Numbered from the stretch's first letter, positions 47,389-56,706 are shown. The stretch: DNA of 64,000 bases from Pseudomonas putida (GCF_009883635.2 NZ_CP026115.2:1674001-1738000), one strand, 5' to 3'. Notes: a model not told the origin generated them from the sequence alone. Program-made: numbers and translations.

Positions 47389-47907
47389 TCAGAGGGCCAT
47401 GCGGTAATGCAGGCTGTAACTTTCCACTCCGTCGTTTGGCTCTTTGATTCCCGCATTGGAATAGTGGATTGCCCTCACTCCGATTTCATGCCCCCCGGCA
47501 AATCGCAGACCAAAACCAATCCGGTCTTCGAACTGGAAGGACGAGCCCAGTTCGTTACTCTCCAGTTCAGTGCTGGAGAATGCAGCCACACCGATCCCTG
47601 CTTCGATGTAGGGCTTCACCGACTCCCCGGCGAACTCATAGACGAACACCGGGGCAAACGACAGGCTGTGGTTGCTCGCTGTTTCGTCACCGTCCCAGTA
47701 GGTATAGCCCCCGTCCCAATAGCCGGTCAGCCGGCCGACGCTGGTTTGCCACCAGCTCGCATCCCAGTTCGACTGCAGCCCCAGGCGGTAGACCATGGTG
47801 GAGTCCCCCGTCTGCCCGACCGAAAATGAAACATCGGCAGCCTGCACCGCCATCACCTGCCCCAAGGTAAACGCGGCAGCCGCCGCTAAGCCGAGCCGTT
47901 TCTTCAT
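47389..47907 (-). CDS. pagL: Lipid A 3-O-deacylase
   Basis: A 172-residue outer-membrane beta-barrel that removes the 3-O acyl chain of lipid A. The signal peptide spans about residues 1-23 (ending VQAA). The catalytic His148 and Ser150 lie in AIHYSNAG, the PagL signature. The protein ends in an aromatic-rich strand. The ATG at 47907 (MKKRLGL) is chosen as the start of a normal signal peptide; an ATG 9 bp upstream is also possible. Confidence 0.92.
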   Translation of the reverse strand: MKKRLGLAAAAAFTLGQVMAVQAADVSFSVGQTGDSTMVYRLGLQSNWDASWWQTSVGRLTGYWDGGYTYWDGDETASNHSLSFAPVFVYEFAGESVKPYIEAGIGVAAFSSTELESNELGSSFQFEDRIGFGLRFAGGHEIGVRAIHYSNAGIKEPNDGVESYSLHYRMAL

Positions 47908-48014
47908 GAGAAACATCCTTCCTTTCGATGCTGTTATTGATTTTCCACCTACCATCAGGCAATGCGATAGAGGTCGGCGTTAGTACGATAGTTCAGCTGC
48001 TTTTAACGTTTTTT

Positions 48015-48812
48015 TCACAACGCAAAGCTTTGCACACTGTCGGACTTGTGCCACAGCACAGATAGGATCTGTTTCAACAACTGCGGATCGGCACTGGTCC
48101 AGAACACCGCGTCCCGCGCAGGCCCTTCCGCCAGCATGTCCCGCTCCCCAAGTAGCCGCTGCAGCTGGCGCGCCACGGCGGCACCGGTATCGATGATGGC
48201 CACACTGGCAGGCACCATCTGCGCCAGCAGCGGGCGCAGGAACGGGTAATGGGTGCAGCCGAGGATCAACGTATCGCAGCCAGCGGCCAGCAACGGCTGC
48301 ACATAACCCAGCAGTAGCTGGCGCAACTGCGGGCTGCCGAGGTCACCGGTTTCGATCAGCTCGACCAGCCCTGGGCAGGGCTGGGTGATCACTTGCACAT
48401 CGTTGGCAAAGCGGTCGAGCAAGGCAGCAAACTTGGCACTCTGCAAGGTACCGGTGGTGGCCAGCACGCCGACCACGCCCGAGCGGGTGGCGGCAGCGGC
48501 AGGCTTGACCGCCGGCTCCATGCCGACCAAGGGCCAGTCGGGGTACAACTCGCGCAGGTCGGCAACCGCAGCCACGGTCGCTGTATTACAGGCCAGGACC
48601 ATTGCCTTGGCACCTTGCGCCTGGAAGAACTCGGCGATGCGCCGGCAACGCTGGCGGATGTAGTCCGGGGACTTCTCGCCATAGGGCACATGACCACAAT
48701 CAGCCACGTAAAGGAGTGACTCGTCTGGCAGCAGGCGCTGGATCTCGGCGAGCACCGACAAGCCGCCGACCCCCGAGTCCATCACGCCGACCGGCGCCGA
48801 GCGCTCAGCCAT
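48015..48812 (-). CDS. murI: Glutamate racemase
   Basis: A 265-residue enzyme that makes D-glutamate for peptidoglycan. The two catalytic cysteines are in [11 protein letters not shown] and [11 protein letters not shown], with [11 protein letters not shown] at the N-terminus. The ATG at 48812 overlaps the moeB end by 8 bp, so murI is the last gene of the hemA-prfA-prmC-moeB-murI operon. Confidence 0.96.
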   Translation of the reverse strand: MAERSAPVGVMDSGVGGLSVLAEIQRLLPDESLLYVADCGHVPYGEKSPDYIRQRCRRIAEFFQAQGAKAMVLACNTATVAAVADLRELYPDWPLVGMEPAVKPAAAATRSGVVGVLATTGTLQSAKFAALLDRFANDVQVITQPCPGLVELIETGDLGSPQLRQLLLGYVQPLLAAGCDTLILGCTHYPFLRPLLAQMVPASVAIIDTGAAVARQLQRLLGERDMLAEGPARDAVFWTSADPQLLKQILSVLWHKSDSVQSFAL

Positions 48813-49560
48813 CGCGCTTGCCGCACACGGCACAGGCCGGGTCACGCTTGACCCGTAGCTCACGCAGCCGCGTGCCAAGGGCATCGATCAACAGCAGGCG
48901 GCCTATGAGCGGTTCGCCGAAGCCGGCCAGCAGCTTCATCGCCTCCAGTGCCTGCAGGCTACCAACCAACCCCACCAGCGGGCCGATCACGCCGGCTTCG
49001 CTGCAGGTCAGCTCGTCTTCGCTGCCGTGGCCGTAGAGGCAGTGGTAGCAAGGGCTGTAGTCACGGCGCGGGTCGAATACCGACAACTGGCCTTCCAGAC
49101 GGATCGCCGCGCCGCTCACCAGTGGTTTACCCGCCGCGAAGCAGGCCACATTGACCGCCTCGCGCGTACCGAAGTTGTCGGAGCAGTCCAGCACCAGATC
49201 GACCGCTGCCACCGCGGCGGCCAGGGAGTCTTCGTCCAGTGCCTGGCGGTGGGCAACCAACGCAACCTCGGGGTTGATCGCCTGCAACCGCTGCAATGCC
49301 GAATCCACCTTGCTCATGCCGACGCTGTCGCTGTCATGGATGACCTGGCGTTGCAGGTTGGTCAGGTCGACGGTGTCGAAGTCGGCAAGGTGCAGCTCCC
49401 CCACACCCGCAGCCGCCAGGTACAGCGCCACCGGCGAGCCGAGGCCGCCGAGGCCGACGATCAATACCTTGCTGTGCTTGAGCCGCAGCTGGCCGTCGAT
49501 GTCCACCTGGGCCAGCAGAATCTGCCGGCTGTAACGCAACAGTTCCTGATCGCTCAGCAT
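48805..49560 (-). CDS. moeB: Molybdopterin-synthase adenylyltransferase
   Basis: A 251-residue ThiF/MoeB-type E1-like enzyme that adenylates the C-terminal glycine of MoaD. The ATP-binding [21 protein letters not shown] is followed by the arginine-containing NLQRQ and [10 protein letters not shown]. Paired cysteines for zinc (PCYHCLYG and CAVCGKRDG) are present. Overlaps prmC by 7 bp and murI by 8 bp. Confidence 0.93.
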   Translation of the reverse strand: MLSDQELLRYSRQILLAQVDIDGQLRLKHSKVLIVGLGGLGSPVALYLAAAGVGELHLADFDTVDLTNLQRQVIHDSDSVGMSKVDSALQRLQAINPEVALVAHRQALDEDSLAAAVAAVDLVLDCSDNFGTREAVNVACFAAGKPLVSGAAIRLEGQLSVFDPRRDYSPCYHCLYGHGSEDELTCSEAGVIGPLVGLVGSLQALEAMKLLAGFGEPLIGRLLLIDALGTRLRELRVKRDPACAVCGKRDG

Positions 49561-50384
49561 GGCAGGCGCCCCAGTGAAATACGCTCATGGCCGCCCAGGT
49601 CCTTGCGGCTGGCCACCTCGGTGAAGCCTTGTGCGCTCAGCAAGGCACGCACATCCGCCGCCTGGTCGTATCCGTGCTCGAGCAGCAGCCAGCCACCGGG
49701 CAACAGATGTTCAGGTGCCTGGGCGACGATCACCCGCAGGTCATCGAGGCCATCGCTACCGGCCACCAGCGCGCTACTGGGCTCGAAACGCACGTCGCCT
49801 TCGACCAGGTGCGGGTCTTCGGCGCGGATGTATGGCGGGTTGCTGAGAATCAGGTCGAAACGCTGCCCGGCCAGGCTGCCGAACCAATGGCTGGCAAGCA
49901 CCTGGACGTTGCCCAGGCCCAGACGCTGGCGATTGCGCTCGGCCAACGCCACAGCTTCTTCGACGCGGTCCACGGCCGTCACCTGCCATGCCGGACAATC
50001 GCTGGCCAGGGCCAATGCAATGGCACCGGTGCCGGTACCCAGATCGAGGACCTTGGCTGGCGATGCGGGCTGCAGCTCCAACGCAGTTTCGACCAGCAGT
50101 TCGGTATCCGGGCGCGGAATCAGCGTATGTGGCGCCACTTCCAGATCGAGCTTCCAGAAACCCTGCTGCCCCAGAATGTAGGCCACCGGCTCGCCGGCAC
50201 GGCGGCGCTGCAGGTAGCTGGCGTAGGTCTCGGCATCTTCGCTGCTGACGATGCGCTCGGGCCAGGTGTGCAGGAAGCTGCGCGACTTGCCGATGGCGGC
50301 AGCCAGCAGCAGTTCGGCGTCCAGGCGCTCGCTGGGCGAGTCTGGCAGCTGCGCGTTGCGCAGGAGGCTGGCAATGATGGTCAT
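49554..50384 (-). CDS. prmC: Release factor glutamine methyltransferase
   Basis: A 276-residue SAM enzyme that methylates the GGQ glutamine of RF1 and RF2. The SAM motif VLDLGTGTGAIALAL and the catalytic NPPYI are present; the N-terminal helical domain recognises the factor. It overlaps its substrate gene prfA by one base and moeB by 7 bp. Confidence 0.96.
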   Translation of the reverse strand: MTIIASLLRNAQLPDSPSERLDAELLLAAAIGKSRSFLHTWPERIVSSEDAETYASYLQRRRAGEPVAYILGQQGFWKLDLEVAPHTLIPRPDTELLVETALELQPASPAKVLDLGTGTGAIALALASDCPAWQVTAVDRVEEAVALAERNRQRLGLGNVQVLASHWFGSLAGQRFDLILSNPPYIRAEDPHLVEGDVRFEPSSALVAGSDGLDDLRVIVAQAPEHLLPGGWLLLEHGYDQAADVRALLSAQGFTEVASRKDLGGHERISLGRLPC

Positions 50385-51466
50385 CAGTCCCCCAGGGCAG
50401 CCAGTTGGTCGGCCTGGTATTCGGCCAACAACGGTTCGATCACGGCCTCCACGCCACCGGCAAGGATGTCGTCGAGGGAGTACAGGGTCAGGTTGATGCG
50501 GTGATCGGTCACCCGCCCCTGTGGATAATTGTAGGTACGGATGCGTTCGGAACGGTCACCGGAACCGACCAGCAGCTTGCGCTCGCTGGCGATGGCGTTC
50601 TGCGCGGCGCTGGTCTGCATGTCGTTGAGCTTGGCCGACAGCCACGACATGGCGCGGGCGCGGTTCTTGTGCTGCGAACGCTCTTCCTGGCACTCGACCA
50701 CGATGCCGGTGGGCAAGTGGGTGATGCGGATTGCCGAGTCGGTCTTGTTCACGTGCTGACCACCGGCGCCCGAGGCACGGTAGGTATCGACGCGCAGGTC
50801 GGCCGGGTTGATCTCGATAGCCGCTTGCTCATCGGGCTCGGGCAGCACGGCCACGGTGCAGGCAGAGGTGTGGATCCGGCCCTGGGATTCGGTTTCCGGT
50901 ACACGCTGAACACGGTGCGCACCGGACTCGAACTTGAGCTTGCCGTACACGTTGTCGCCTTCGACACGGGCAATGATCTCTTTGTAGCCGCCATGCTCGC
51001 CTTCGTTCTCGGACAGGATCTCCAGGCGCCAGCCGCGCTTCTCGGCATAGCGCGAGTACATGCGGAACAGGTCGCCGGAGAAGATCGCCGCCTCGTCACC
51101 GCCAGTGCCGGCGCGGATTTCGAGGAACACGTTGCGGCCATCGTTGGGGTCCTTGGGCAGCAGCATGCGCTGCAGGTTGGACTCCAGCTCGACCAGCTGC
51201 TCCTTGGCTTCGCGTACTTCGTCGACGGCCATCTCGCGCAGGTCGGGGTCGGCGTCCTTGAGCAGTGCCTGGGCGCCTTCGAGGTCGTCTTGCACCTTGC
51301 GCCACTCTTTATAGGCGGCGTAAACCGGCTCGACTTCGGCATATTCGCGGGAATAGGCGCGGAAGCGGGTCTGGTCGGATATGACTTCGGCGTCACCAAG
51401 CAGCGCGGTGAGTTCCTCGAAGCGGTCCTGGAGAATCTCCAGTTTGTTCAGCAGCGACGCTTTCAT
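50384..51466 (-). CDS. prfA: Peptide chain release factor 1
   Basis: A 360-residue class I release factor for UAA and UAG. The GGQ motif sits in [13 protein letters not shown] and the codon-reading tripeptide region reads [16 protein letters not shown] (PET in place of the E. coli PAT, a known kind of variation in the middle residue). Normal length. Its ATG overlaps the hemA stop (ATGA). Confidence 0.97.
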   Translation of the reverse strand: MKASLLNKLEILQDRFEELTALLGDAEVISDQTRFRAYSREYAEVEPVYAAYKEWRKVQDDLEGAQALLKDADPDLREMAVDEVREAKEQLVELESNLQRMLLPKDPNDGRNVFLEIRAGTGGDEAAIFSGDLFRMYSRYAEKRGWRLEILSENEGEHGGYKEIIARVEGDNVYGKLKFESGAHRVQRVPETESQGRIHTSACTVAVLPEPDEQAAIEINPADLRVDTYRASGAGGQHVNKTDSAIRITHLPTGIVVECQEERSQHKNRARAMSWLSAKLNDMQTSAAQNAIASERKLLVGSGDRSERIRTYNYPQGRVTDHRINLTLYSLDDILAGGVEAVIEPLLAEYQADQLAALGD

Positions 51467-52740
51467 TGCGGGGATTTGTCCGTCGAGCCCTCGTTGAGGG
51501 CAAAGAGTTCCTGGGCCATGGCCAGCGCATCGAGGCGGCCCTCGGCCGAGAGCTTTTTCAGCTGCACGCTAGGGGCATGCAGGAGTTTGTTGGTCAGGCC
51601 CCGGGCCAGTTGCGCCAGTACATCCTCGGGGTTGCCGCCATTGGCCAGCAGGCGCTGGGCCTTTTGCAGTTCTTCGTCACGCAGGCGCTCGCTTTGCTGG
51701 CGGTAGGCGCGCAGCACATCGACGGCGGCCAGTTCGCGCAGGCGCAGCATGAAGTCTTCGGCGCCCACCGAAACCAGCTCCTCGGCGGCCTGGGCTGCGC
51801 CCTGGCGGCTCTTTAGGTTTTCTGCGACCACTTCGTGCAGGTCATCGACGGTGTACAGGTAAACGTCGTCGAGTTCGCCCACTTGCGGCTCGATATCGCG
51901 CGGCACGGCAATATCGACCATGAAGATCGGTTTGTGCCGGCGCTGCTTAAGCGCACTTTCCACCGCACCCTTGCCGAGGATCGGCAGCTGGCTGGCGGTG
52001 GAACTGATGACGATGTCGCTGTTGGCCAGCTCTTGCGGGATGTCGGCCAGCAGCACGGCATGGGCCCCGAACTGTTCGGCGAGAATGCTCGCTCGCTCCA
52101 GGGTGCGGTTGGCCACGACAATGCGGCGCACACCTTGCTCATGCAGGTGGCGTGCGACCAGGGTGATGGTTTCGCCGGCGCCGATCAGCAGAGCCTGGCT
52201 GCGGCCCAGGTCGCTGAAGATCTGCTTGGCCAGGCTGACCGCGGCGAACGCCACGGAAACCGGGTTTTCGCCGATCGCGGTGTCGGTGCGCACCTGCTTG
52301 GCGGCGCTGAAGGTCGCCTGGAACAGGCGCCCGAGCAGCGGGCCGATGGTGCCAGCCTCACGCGCCACCGCATAGGCGGACTTCATCTGGCCGAGGATCT
52401 GCGGCTCGCCAAGCACCAGCGAGTCGAGCCCGGAGGCCACCCGCATCATGTGCTTCACTGCATCGTGTTCTTCATGGACGTAGGCGCTGGCGCGCAGCTC
52501 ATCGAGGCTCAGCCGGTGATACGCGGCCAGCCATTGCAGAACGGCGTCGGCGGACAGATGGTCCTGCTCTATATAAAGCTCGCTACGGTTGCAGGTCGAC
52601 AGGATCGCAGCCTCACGGCTGGCGGTCAGTCGGCAGAGCTGCTGCAGGGCGTCTACCAGCTGCTCTGGGGTAAACGCCACGCGCTCGCGTACGTCTACCG
52701 AGGCAGTCTTATGGTTGATACCAAGTGCAAGAAAGGCCAT
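51463..52740 (-). CDS. hemA: Glutamyl-tRNA reductase
   Basis: A 425-residue NADPH enzyme that starts tetrapyrrole synthesis by reducing glutamyl-tRNA to glutamate semialdehyde. The catalytic C50 is in [11 protein letters not shown], and the NADPH domain has [17 protein letters not shown]. The ATG at 52740 begins [20 protein letters not shown], the family N-terminus; a longer frame through the upstream DNA is a shadow. First gene of the leftward operon. Confidence 0.97.
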   Translation of the reverse strand: MAFLALGINHKTASVDVRERVAFTPEQLVDALQQLCRLTASREAAILSTCNRSELYIEQDHLSADAVLQWLAAYHRLSLDELRASAYVHEEHDAVKHMMRVASGLDSLVLGEPQILGQMKSAYAVAREAGTIGPLLGRLFQATFSAAKQVRTDTAIGENPVSVAFAAVSLAKQIFSDLGRSQALLIGAGETITLVARHLHEQGVRRIVVANRTLERASILAEQFGAHAVLLADIPQELANSDIVISSTASQLPILGKGAVESALKQRRHKPIFMVDIAVPRDIEPQVGELDDVYLYTVDDLHEVVAENLKSRQGAAQAAEELVSVGAEDFMLRLRELAAVDVLRAYRQQSERLRDEELQKAQRLLANGGNPEDVLAQLARGLTNKLLHAPSVQLKKLSAEGRLDALAMAQELFALNEGSTDKSPQ

Positions 52741-53209
52741 GCAAGGTCGCTGGTTGTGACGAGAAGCCGATAATTGTCCTCTTTCGCAGGTTTTAGAACA
52801 ACCACCGTTCGCTATTGTCGTGATAGCCCGGGCCGACCCGGCCCCGGGAAGCCCCTGCCCAAGGCTGAAGGCACGCACGAAACCTGTAGGAGCGGCGGTG
52901 CGGCGATCCGACTTGCCCCGCGAAGAGGCCAGAGCAGGCTTAGCCAATTTCTGACGATAGCCCTCCCTCACCAGGCTGCTCGCCGCCTTTGGTTGCACAG
53001 CCAATGGGTAATATTTCCTACAAATAACAGTCGTCAATGAAACTTCTCGACACGTTCAGACCGAAGTTATCCACATTCTTGTAGTCCATTTCCCAAATAG
53101 ATGTCCCTCTATTGCCTTCCCCGATATCGGTGCCTAGGCTTGCCAATCACTGACCGGTCCAAGTTTCCCGTCAGCCCCCCCTGTATATGATTGCCAAGGA
53201 GAGGTAAGC
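52741..53209. other. 469-bp region between hemA and hcp
   Basis: It should contain the hemA promoter (leftward) and the hcp promoter (rightward). It holds a REP-like element at 52882-52930. From about 53040 the sequence becomes AT-richer. No credible coding frame is seen. A possible sigma54 box was examined and rejected. Confidence 0.55.
52882..52930. repeat. REP-like element at the left edge of the T6SS island
   Basis: CCTGTAGGAGCGG and CCCGCGAAGAGGCC are the two ends of a P. putida-type REP palindrome, separated by an unusually long spacer. A piece of this edge (GGCACGCACGAAACCTGTAGG) recurs in altered form at 55139-55159. Confidence 0.6.
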
Positions 53210-53698
53210 ATGGCTTTTGACGCATATATACAAATCGACGAAATCGCAGGCGAAGCCCTGGATGAGAAATACAACAAATGGATTGAAGTGACCGGCTACG
53301 ACTTTGGCGTAAGCCAAAGCACCTCAGCCACTGCCAGCTCCGCCGGTGGCGCCACCTCAGGCCGCACCGCCGTCAGCAACTTCAGGTTCACCAAGTTTCT
53401 CGACAGCGCAAGCTGCAAACTGATGGAAGCCAGTTGTGCAGGTTTACATCTAAAGGAAGTGAAACTCGCCCTGTGTCGCGCAGGCGGCGACAAGCTCAAG
53501 TACTACGAGGTCATTCTCGAAGAAGTGATCATTGCCGATTACACCCAGAGCGCTGCCGATGGTGTGCCGATCGAGGTAGTGCAACTCGATTACGGCCGAA
53601 TCAAGACCACCTATACCCAACAGAAACGCACCGACGGTTCCGGCGGCGGCAACATCGCTGGCGGGTGGGATCGTATCGGCAACAAGAAGTACGCGTGA
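53210..53698 (+). CDS. hcp: Hcp family T6SS tube protein (orphan)
   Basis: A 162-residue Hcp1-family protein, whose hexamers stack to form the inner tube of the type VI secretion system and bind small effectors. It starts MAFDAYIQIDEIAGEALDEK, with the typical VTGYDFGVSQSTSATASSAGGATSGR (seen as VTGYDFGVSQ) and FTKFLDSASCKLMEASCAG, LDYGRIKTTYTQQKRTDGS. AGGAGAGG precedes the ATG. The effector-like gene starts 10 bp after its stop. There are no other T6SS structural genes in the window. Its last 98 bp are duplicated at 55181-55278. Confidence 0.93.
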   Translation: MAFDAYIQIDEIAGEALDEKYNKWIEVTGYDFGVSQSTSATASSAGGATSGRTAVSNFRFTKFLDSASCKLMEASCAGLHLKEVKLALCRAGGDKLKYYEVILEEVIIADYTQSAADGVPIEVVQLDYGRIKTTYTQQKRTDGSGGGNIAGGWDRIGNKKYA

Positions 53699-53708
53699 GG
53701 AAAAGGCC

Positions 53709-54683
53709 ATGACCGAAGCCCGCGCGTTCATCAACCCCAAAATGCAGAACTACCACACACTCAAGGCCGGCCTTGCGCTCAGTGGACATTCGGCAAGCAA
53801 GTTCGACGTTCTGAATGCACACATTTATAACAATGTGGTCAGAAGCGGCGAGCTGGTTATAGTCGGTGACTGGTCCACGCCGTCGTGTACCAGCCAGGAG
53901 GCGTATCTGATGGCGAAGGCTGCCCAGACGCATATGGGGCTGATGCGCAGCGGGCAAGGTGCCGATGATTTCTTTCTGGAAAATTTCGAGTTGCTCAAAA
54001 GTCTGCTTGCCCATGCCGCCACGGGCGCAGGCGTGGTCAGTGATGGCTGGAGCAGGCACCTGAAGGGCATTCAGGGTACGTTGCTGGAAATTGAGAAGCT
54101 GTATCAGGAGCATATGAGTTCAGGGACGCTCAAAGCTCGCGATCAGTTCTATGCCAGACGTGCGGCGCTGTTCGCCAGGCTGGATGAGCAGTTGAGCAAA
54201 ATGGCAGCGTTTGGTGCTAGCTTGCGAAACAAAGGGGCTATCAAGAGAACGCTTGGCATCTCCACGAAAAGCTATTTACATAGAGGGGAAATTGCGTGGT
54301 ATGCGGATAAGGTTGCCGGTGTGGGCAAAGCTACGAGCCTGATCAAGAGTGGCAGCTACATCGGCGTTGCGCTCGGAGTGGGTGCAACGAGCCTGGAAAT
54401 TCAAAGGGCCTGCACTTTAGGGCGAGAAGAGGAATGCAGGAAGGCAAAATTCGTCGAGGGTGCATCATTGGCGGGTGGATTAACAGGCGCTAGCGCTGGC
54501 GGTTTTGCTGGTGCACTGATTGCGAAACCAGTGTGCGTGGCTCTCGGCCTTCCCAGTGGCGGCACGGGCACACTTGTTTGCGCAGTTGTGCTAGGAGCCA
54601 TAGCAGGTAAATATGCTGGTGATTACGGGGCAGATAAAAGTAGAGAATATGGGGAAATGCTGTATCACGAGAGCCTCAAATGA
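53709..54683 (+). CDS. Candidate Hcp-dependent T6SS effector 1
   Basis: A 324-residue protein. Residues 1-190 (start MTEARAFINPKMQNYHTLKA) are a helical, soluble domain nearly identical to effector 2. After S188-Y189-L190 comes a variable half with a conserved RACTLGREEEC (C-x8-C) and, from about residue 250 to 310, Gly/Ala-rich hydrophobic stretches (SLAGGLTGASAGGFAGALI; TLVCAVVLGAIAGKYAG), which suggests insertion in a membrane. No signal peptide. From memory it resembles Hcp-adjacent proteins of Pseudomonas (DUF6861-like), unverified. The overlapping membrane gene fits an immunity protein for a membrane toxin. Toxic activity is inferred. Confidence 0.72.
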   Translation: MTEARAFINPKMQNYHTLKAGLALSGHSASKFDVLNAHIYNNVVRSGELVIVGDWSTPSCTSQEAYLMAKAAQTHMGLMRSGQGADDFFLENFELLKSLLAHAATGAGVVSDGWSRHLKGIQGTLLEIEKLYQEHMSSGTLKARDQFYARRAALFARLDEQLSKMAAFGASLRNKGAIKRTLGISTKSYLHRGEIAWYADKVAGVGKATSLIKSGSYIGVALGVGATSLEIQRACTLGREEECRKAKFVEGASLAGGLTGASAGGFAGALIAKPVCVALGLPSGGTGTLVCAVVLGAIAGKYAGDYGADKSREYGEMLYHESLK

Positions 54684-55051
54684 ACGCGATTGAACCCGGG
54701 ACAATAGTTATTTTTATTCTTGCTCCTATGGCAATTACGTTCATCACTCAGTGTTACGTCGCTCACAAGTACACTGAGCATTTTGAGTCTTACCTACCTA
54801 ACTGCAAATACATTACAGACAACAAGATCACCTACAAGCATGCCGGCCTGCCAGGTAAGCTGATGCGCACAGGCTCGATTTCAATTGTTCTGGCGATTCC
54901 TAGATTATTTGTATGGAGGGGGGTCGCCCAAGCACAAGAAGTCAAAGATTTCCCCCTGCGCGAGCGTTACATTCTGCTTTCCCTGCTGACCCTGCAGCTC
55001 ACGCTTTTCGTGGCACTTATGCTTTCGGACCTTCTCTCTGCAAGTATGTGA
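54680..55051 (+). CDS. Candidate immunity membrane protein 1
   Basis: A 123-residue protein with hydrophobic segments at about residues 7-27, 63-78 and 94-118. Its ATG overlaps the effector 1 stop (ATGA). It shares with protein 2 the pattern L-P-x-C-K, D-N, Y, G-L-x-G-K, R-x-G, P, R-G and E-V at equivalent places, so the two are homologues despite low identity. Low GC, unlike core genes. Inner-membrane location fits protection against a membrane-active partner. Confidence 0.7.
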   Translation: MNAIEPGTIVIFILAPMAITFITQCYVAHKYTEHFESYLPNCKYITDNKITYKHAGLPGKLMRTGSISIVLAIPRLFVWRGVAQAQEVKDFPLRERYILLSLLTLQLTLFVALMLSDLLSASM

Positions 55052-55138
55052 CTTGACCGTAGAGTAGGCGCTGTCGGCGGGATGATAGGCCGGCTTACGA
55101 AATAAAGTGTGGCCTTGTATCGCAACAGGGTGTGCCGA

Positions 55139-55180
55139 GGCAAGCACGAAACCTTTAGGAGCCGGCTCAAGCCCACTTGA
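55139..55180. repeat. Altered copy of the island's left-edge sequence
   Basis: GGCAAGCACGAAACCTTTAGG (55139-55159) followed by AGCCGG matches the REP-edge at 52871-52895 with a few changes, and runs into the hcp fragment. It looks like the boundary of an old duplication with loss of most of hcp. Confidence 0.55.
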
Positions 55181-55278
55181 TCAAGACCACCTATACCCAA
55201 CAGAAACGCACCGACGGCTCCGGCGGCGGCAACATCGCTGGCGGGTGGGACCGCATCGGCAACAAGAAGCACGCATAA
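55181..55278 (+). pseudogene. 3' fragment of hcp in front of effector 2
   Basis: These 98 bp match 53601-53698 with a few substitutions and no gaps, encoding the last 32 residues of Hcp (KTTYTQQKRTDGSGGGNI then ending KKHA). The upstream four-fifths of hcp is missing and there is no start codon. The distance to the following effector ATG is exactly the same as in the complete copy (offset 1580 bp), so the fragment and effector 2 arrived as a unit. Confidence 0.9.
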
Positions 55279-55288
55279 GGAAAATGCC

Positions 55289-56266
55289 ATGACCGAAGCC
55301 CGCGCGTTCATCAACCCCAAAATGCAGAACTACCACACACTCAAGGCAGGCCTTGCGCTTAGTGGGCACTCGGCCAGCAAGTTCGACGTTCTGAATGCAC
55401 ACATCTACAACAATGTGGTCAGAAGCGGCGAGCTAGTCATAGTCGGTGACTGGTCCACGCCTTCGTGTACAAGCCAGGAGGCGTATCTGATGGAGAAAGC
55501 TGCCGTGGCACACATGGGGCTGATGCGCAGCGGGCAAGGTGCCGATGAATTTTTTCTTGATAATTTCGAGTTGCTTAAAAGTCTGCTCACCCATGCCGCC
55601 ACGGGCGCAGGCGTGGTCAGTGATGGTTGGAGCAGGCACCTGAAGGCTATTCAGGACACGTTGCTGGAAATTGAAAAACTGTATCAGGAGCACATGAGCT
55701 CGGGGACGTTCAAGGCTCGGGATCAGTTGTATGCCAAGCGCGCGGCACTGTTCGCCAGACTGGATGAGCAGCTGAGTAAAATGGCAGCATTTGGTACCAG
55801 CTTGCGAAACAAGGGGTCGATCAAAAAGACCCTAGGCATTTCCACGAAAAGCTATTTGAACGCTGGTGAGATTGCAGGGTATGCCGACAAGGTCGCGGGA
55901 GTCGGCAAGGCTGCCAACCTGATCAAGAAAGGCGCCTATTTAGGCATTGCGTTGGAGGTCGCAAGTACAAGCCTATCAATCAAAAAAGCATGCACAGAAG
56001 GGAGAGAGGAAGATTGCAAAAAAGCTACCATCGTTGAGAGTGGTTCACTTGCAGGTAGTTTGGGAGGAGGCATAGCTGGCGCATACGGTGGGAATTTGAT
56101 TGGTATGGCAGCCTGTAGCGTGGTCTTGGGAATAGCGTCAGGCGGACCTGGAGCGATCACTTGCGGAGTGGGGGGCGGAGCCTTGGGCGGAATGGTAGGA
56201 GGGAGGCTCGGAAGTGACGGAGGAAAATATTTGGGCGAAATTCTGTATGAGCGGGTGATAAAGTGA
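55289..56266 (+). CDS. Candidate Hcp-dependent T6SS effector 2
   Basis: A 325-residue paralogue of effector 1. The first 68 residues are identical and I count 14 differences over the first 190; after that the two diverge strongly, although GEIA-x-YADKVAGVGKA, an AC-x-x-GREE-[ED]-C motif and Gly-rich hydrophobic stretches (SLAGSLGGGIAGAYGGNLIG; CGVGGGALGGMVGGRLG) are kept. It follows a truncated hcp, so it would have to use the intact Hcp upstream or one encoded elsewhere. Ribosome site TAAGGAAAA. Overlaps the next gene by GTGA. Confidence 0.72.
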   Translation: MTEARAFINPKMQNYHTLKAGLALSGHSASKFDVLNAHIYNNVVRSGELVIVGDWSTPSCTSQEAYLMEKAAVAHMGLMRSGQGADEFFLDNFELLKSLLTHAATGAGVVSDGWSRHLKAIQDTLLEIEKLYQEHMSSGTFKARDQLYAKRAALFARLDEQLSKMAAFGTSLRNKGSIKKTLGISTKSYLNAGEIAGYADKVAGVGKAANLIKKGAYLGIALEVASTSLSIKKACTEGREEDCKKATIVESGSLAGSLGGGIAGAYGGNLIGMAACSVVLGIASGGPGAITCGVGGGALGGMVGGRLGSDGGKYLGEILYERVIK

Positions 56267-56640
56267 GCACAATCCAGCTTGCCCTGGGTGCAGCCTATGG
56301 CATAATTTTTACAGCGATTTTCATCTCACTACCCCTAACATTCTACTTATCAAATCGCGATACCGAATATATTGAATCCCTGTTACCCAGCTGTAAAATC
56401 GTCAATGACAATAGAAACCTATATTCTGGATTTGGCCTGACAGGAAAAATCATTCGATTTGGGGCTCTATCTCTCATGCTGGTTTTCCCAGAAGCATATG
56501 CACGCAGGGGCCTAACAGACCTCGACGAGGTTGATAGACTACCCACTCGATTAAAAAAACGACTATGCAGGCTCGTCATCTTCAACCTGGCATTATTTCT
56601 AGCATTACTATTAATTCACACTTGCCGATATTTCATTTGA
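56263..56640 (+). CDS. Candidate immunity membrane protein 2
   Basis: A 125-residue protein with hydrophobic segments at about residues 5-28, 65-77 and 103-123, starting at a GTG that overlaps the effector 2 stop. It is a distant homologue of membrane protein 1, with the same order of Cys, Asn, Gly and Arg positions. It is AT-rich, with rare codons such as ATA and TTA. The pairing with effector 2 suggests a cognate immunity role; inferred from context. Confidence 0.7.
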   Translation: MSTIQLALGAAYGIIFTAIFISLPLTFYLSNRDTEYIESLLPSCKIVNDNRNLYSGFGLTGKIIRFGALSLMLVFPEAYARRGLTDLDEVDRLPTRLKKRLCRLVIFNLALFLALLLIHTCRYFI

Positions 56641-56674
56641 ACCTCCCGCCCTTTCGCGCCTAGGGTGACAAATT

Positions 56675-56706
56675 CAGGCGCTAGCGCTGGAGGTTATGCT
56701 GATGCA
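56675..56706 (+). pseudogene. Scrap of a third effector C-terminus
   Basis: This 32-bp stretch matches 54484-54515 in effector 1 at 29 of 32 positions and in frame reads GASAGGYADA against GASAGGFAGA. No start or stop context remains. It lies between immunity gene 2 and the TPR lipoprotein gene. Confidence 0.6.

Noticed and set aside
50384..51466. PET instead of PAT in RF1 as a functional anomaly
   Set aside because: The middle residue of the P-x-T codon-reading motif varies naturally among RF1 proteins; the rest of the protein is normal.
53128..53143. A possible sigma54 (-24/-12) promoter before hcp
   Set aside because: GG and GC are present but separated by 11 rather than 10 bases, and the surrounding consensus is poor.
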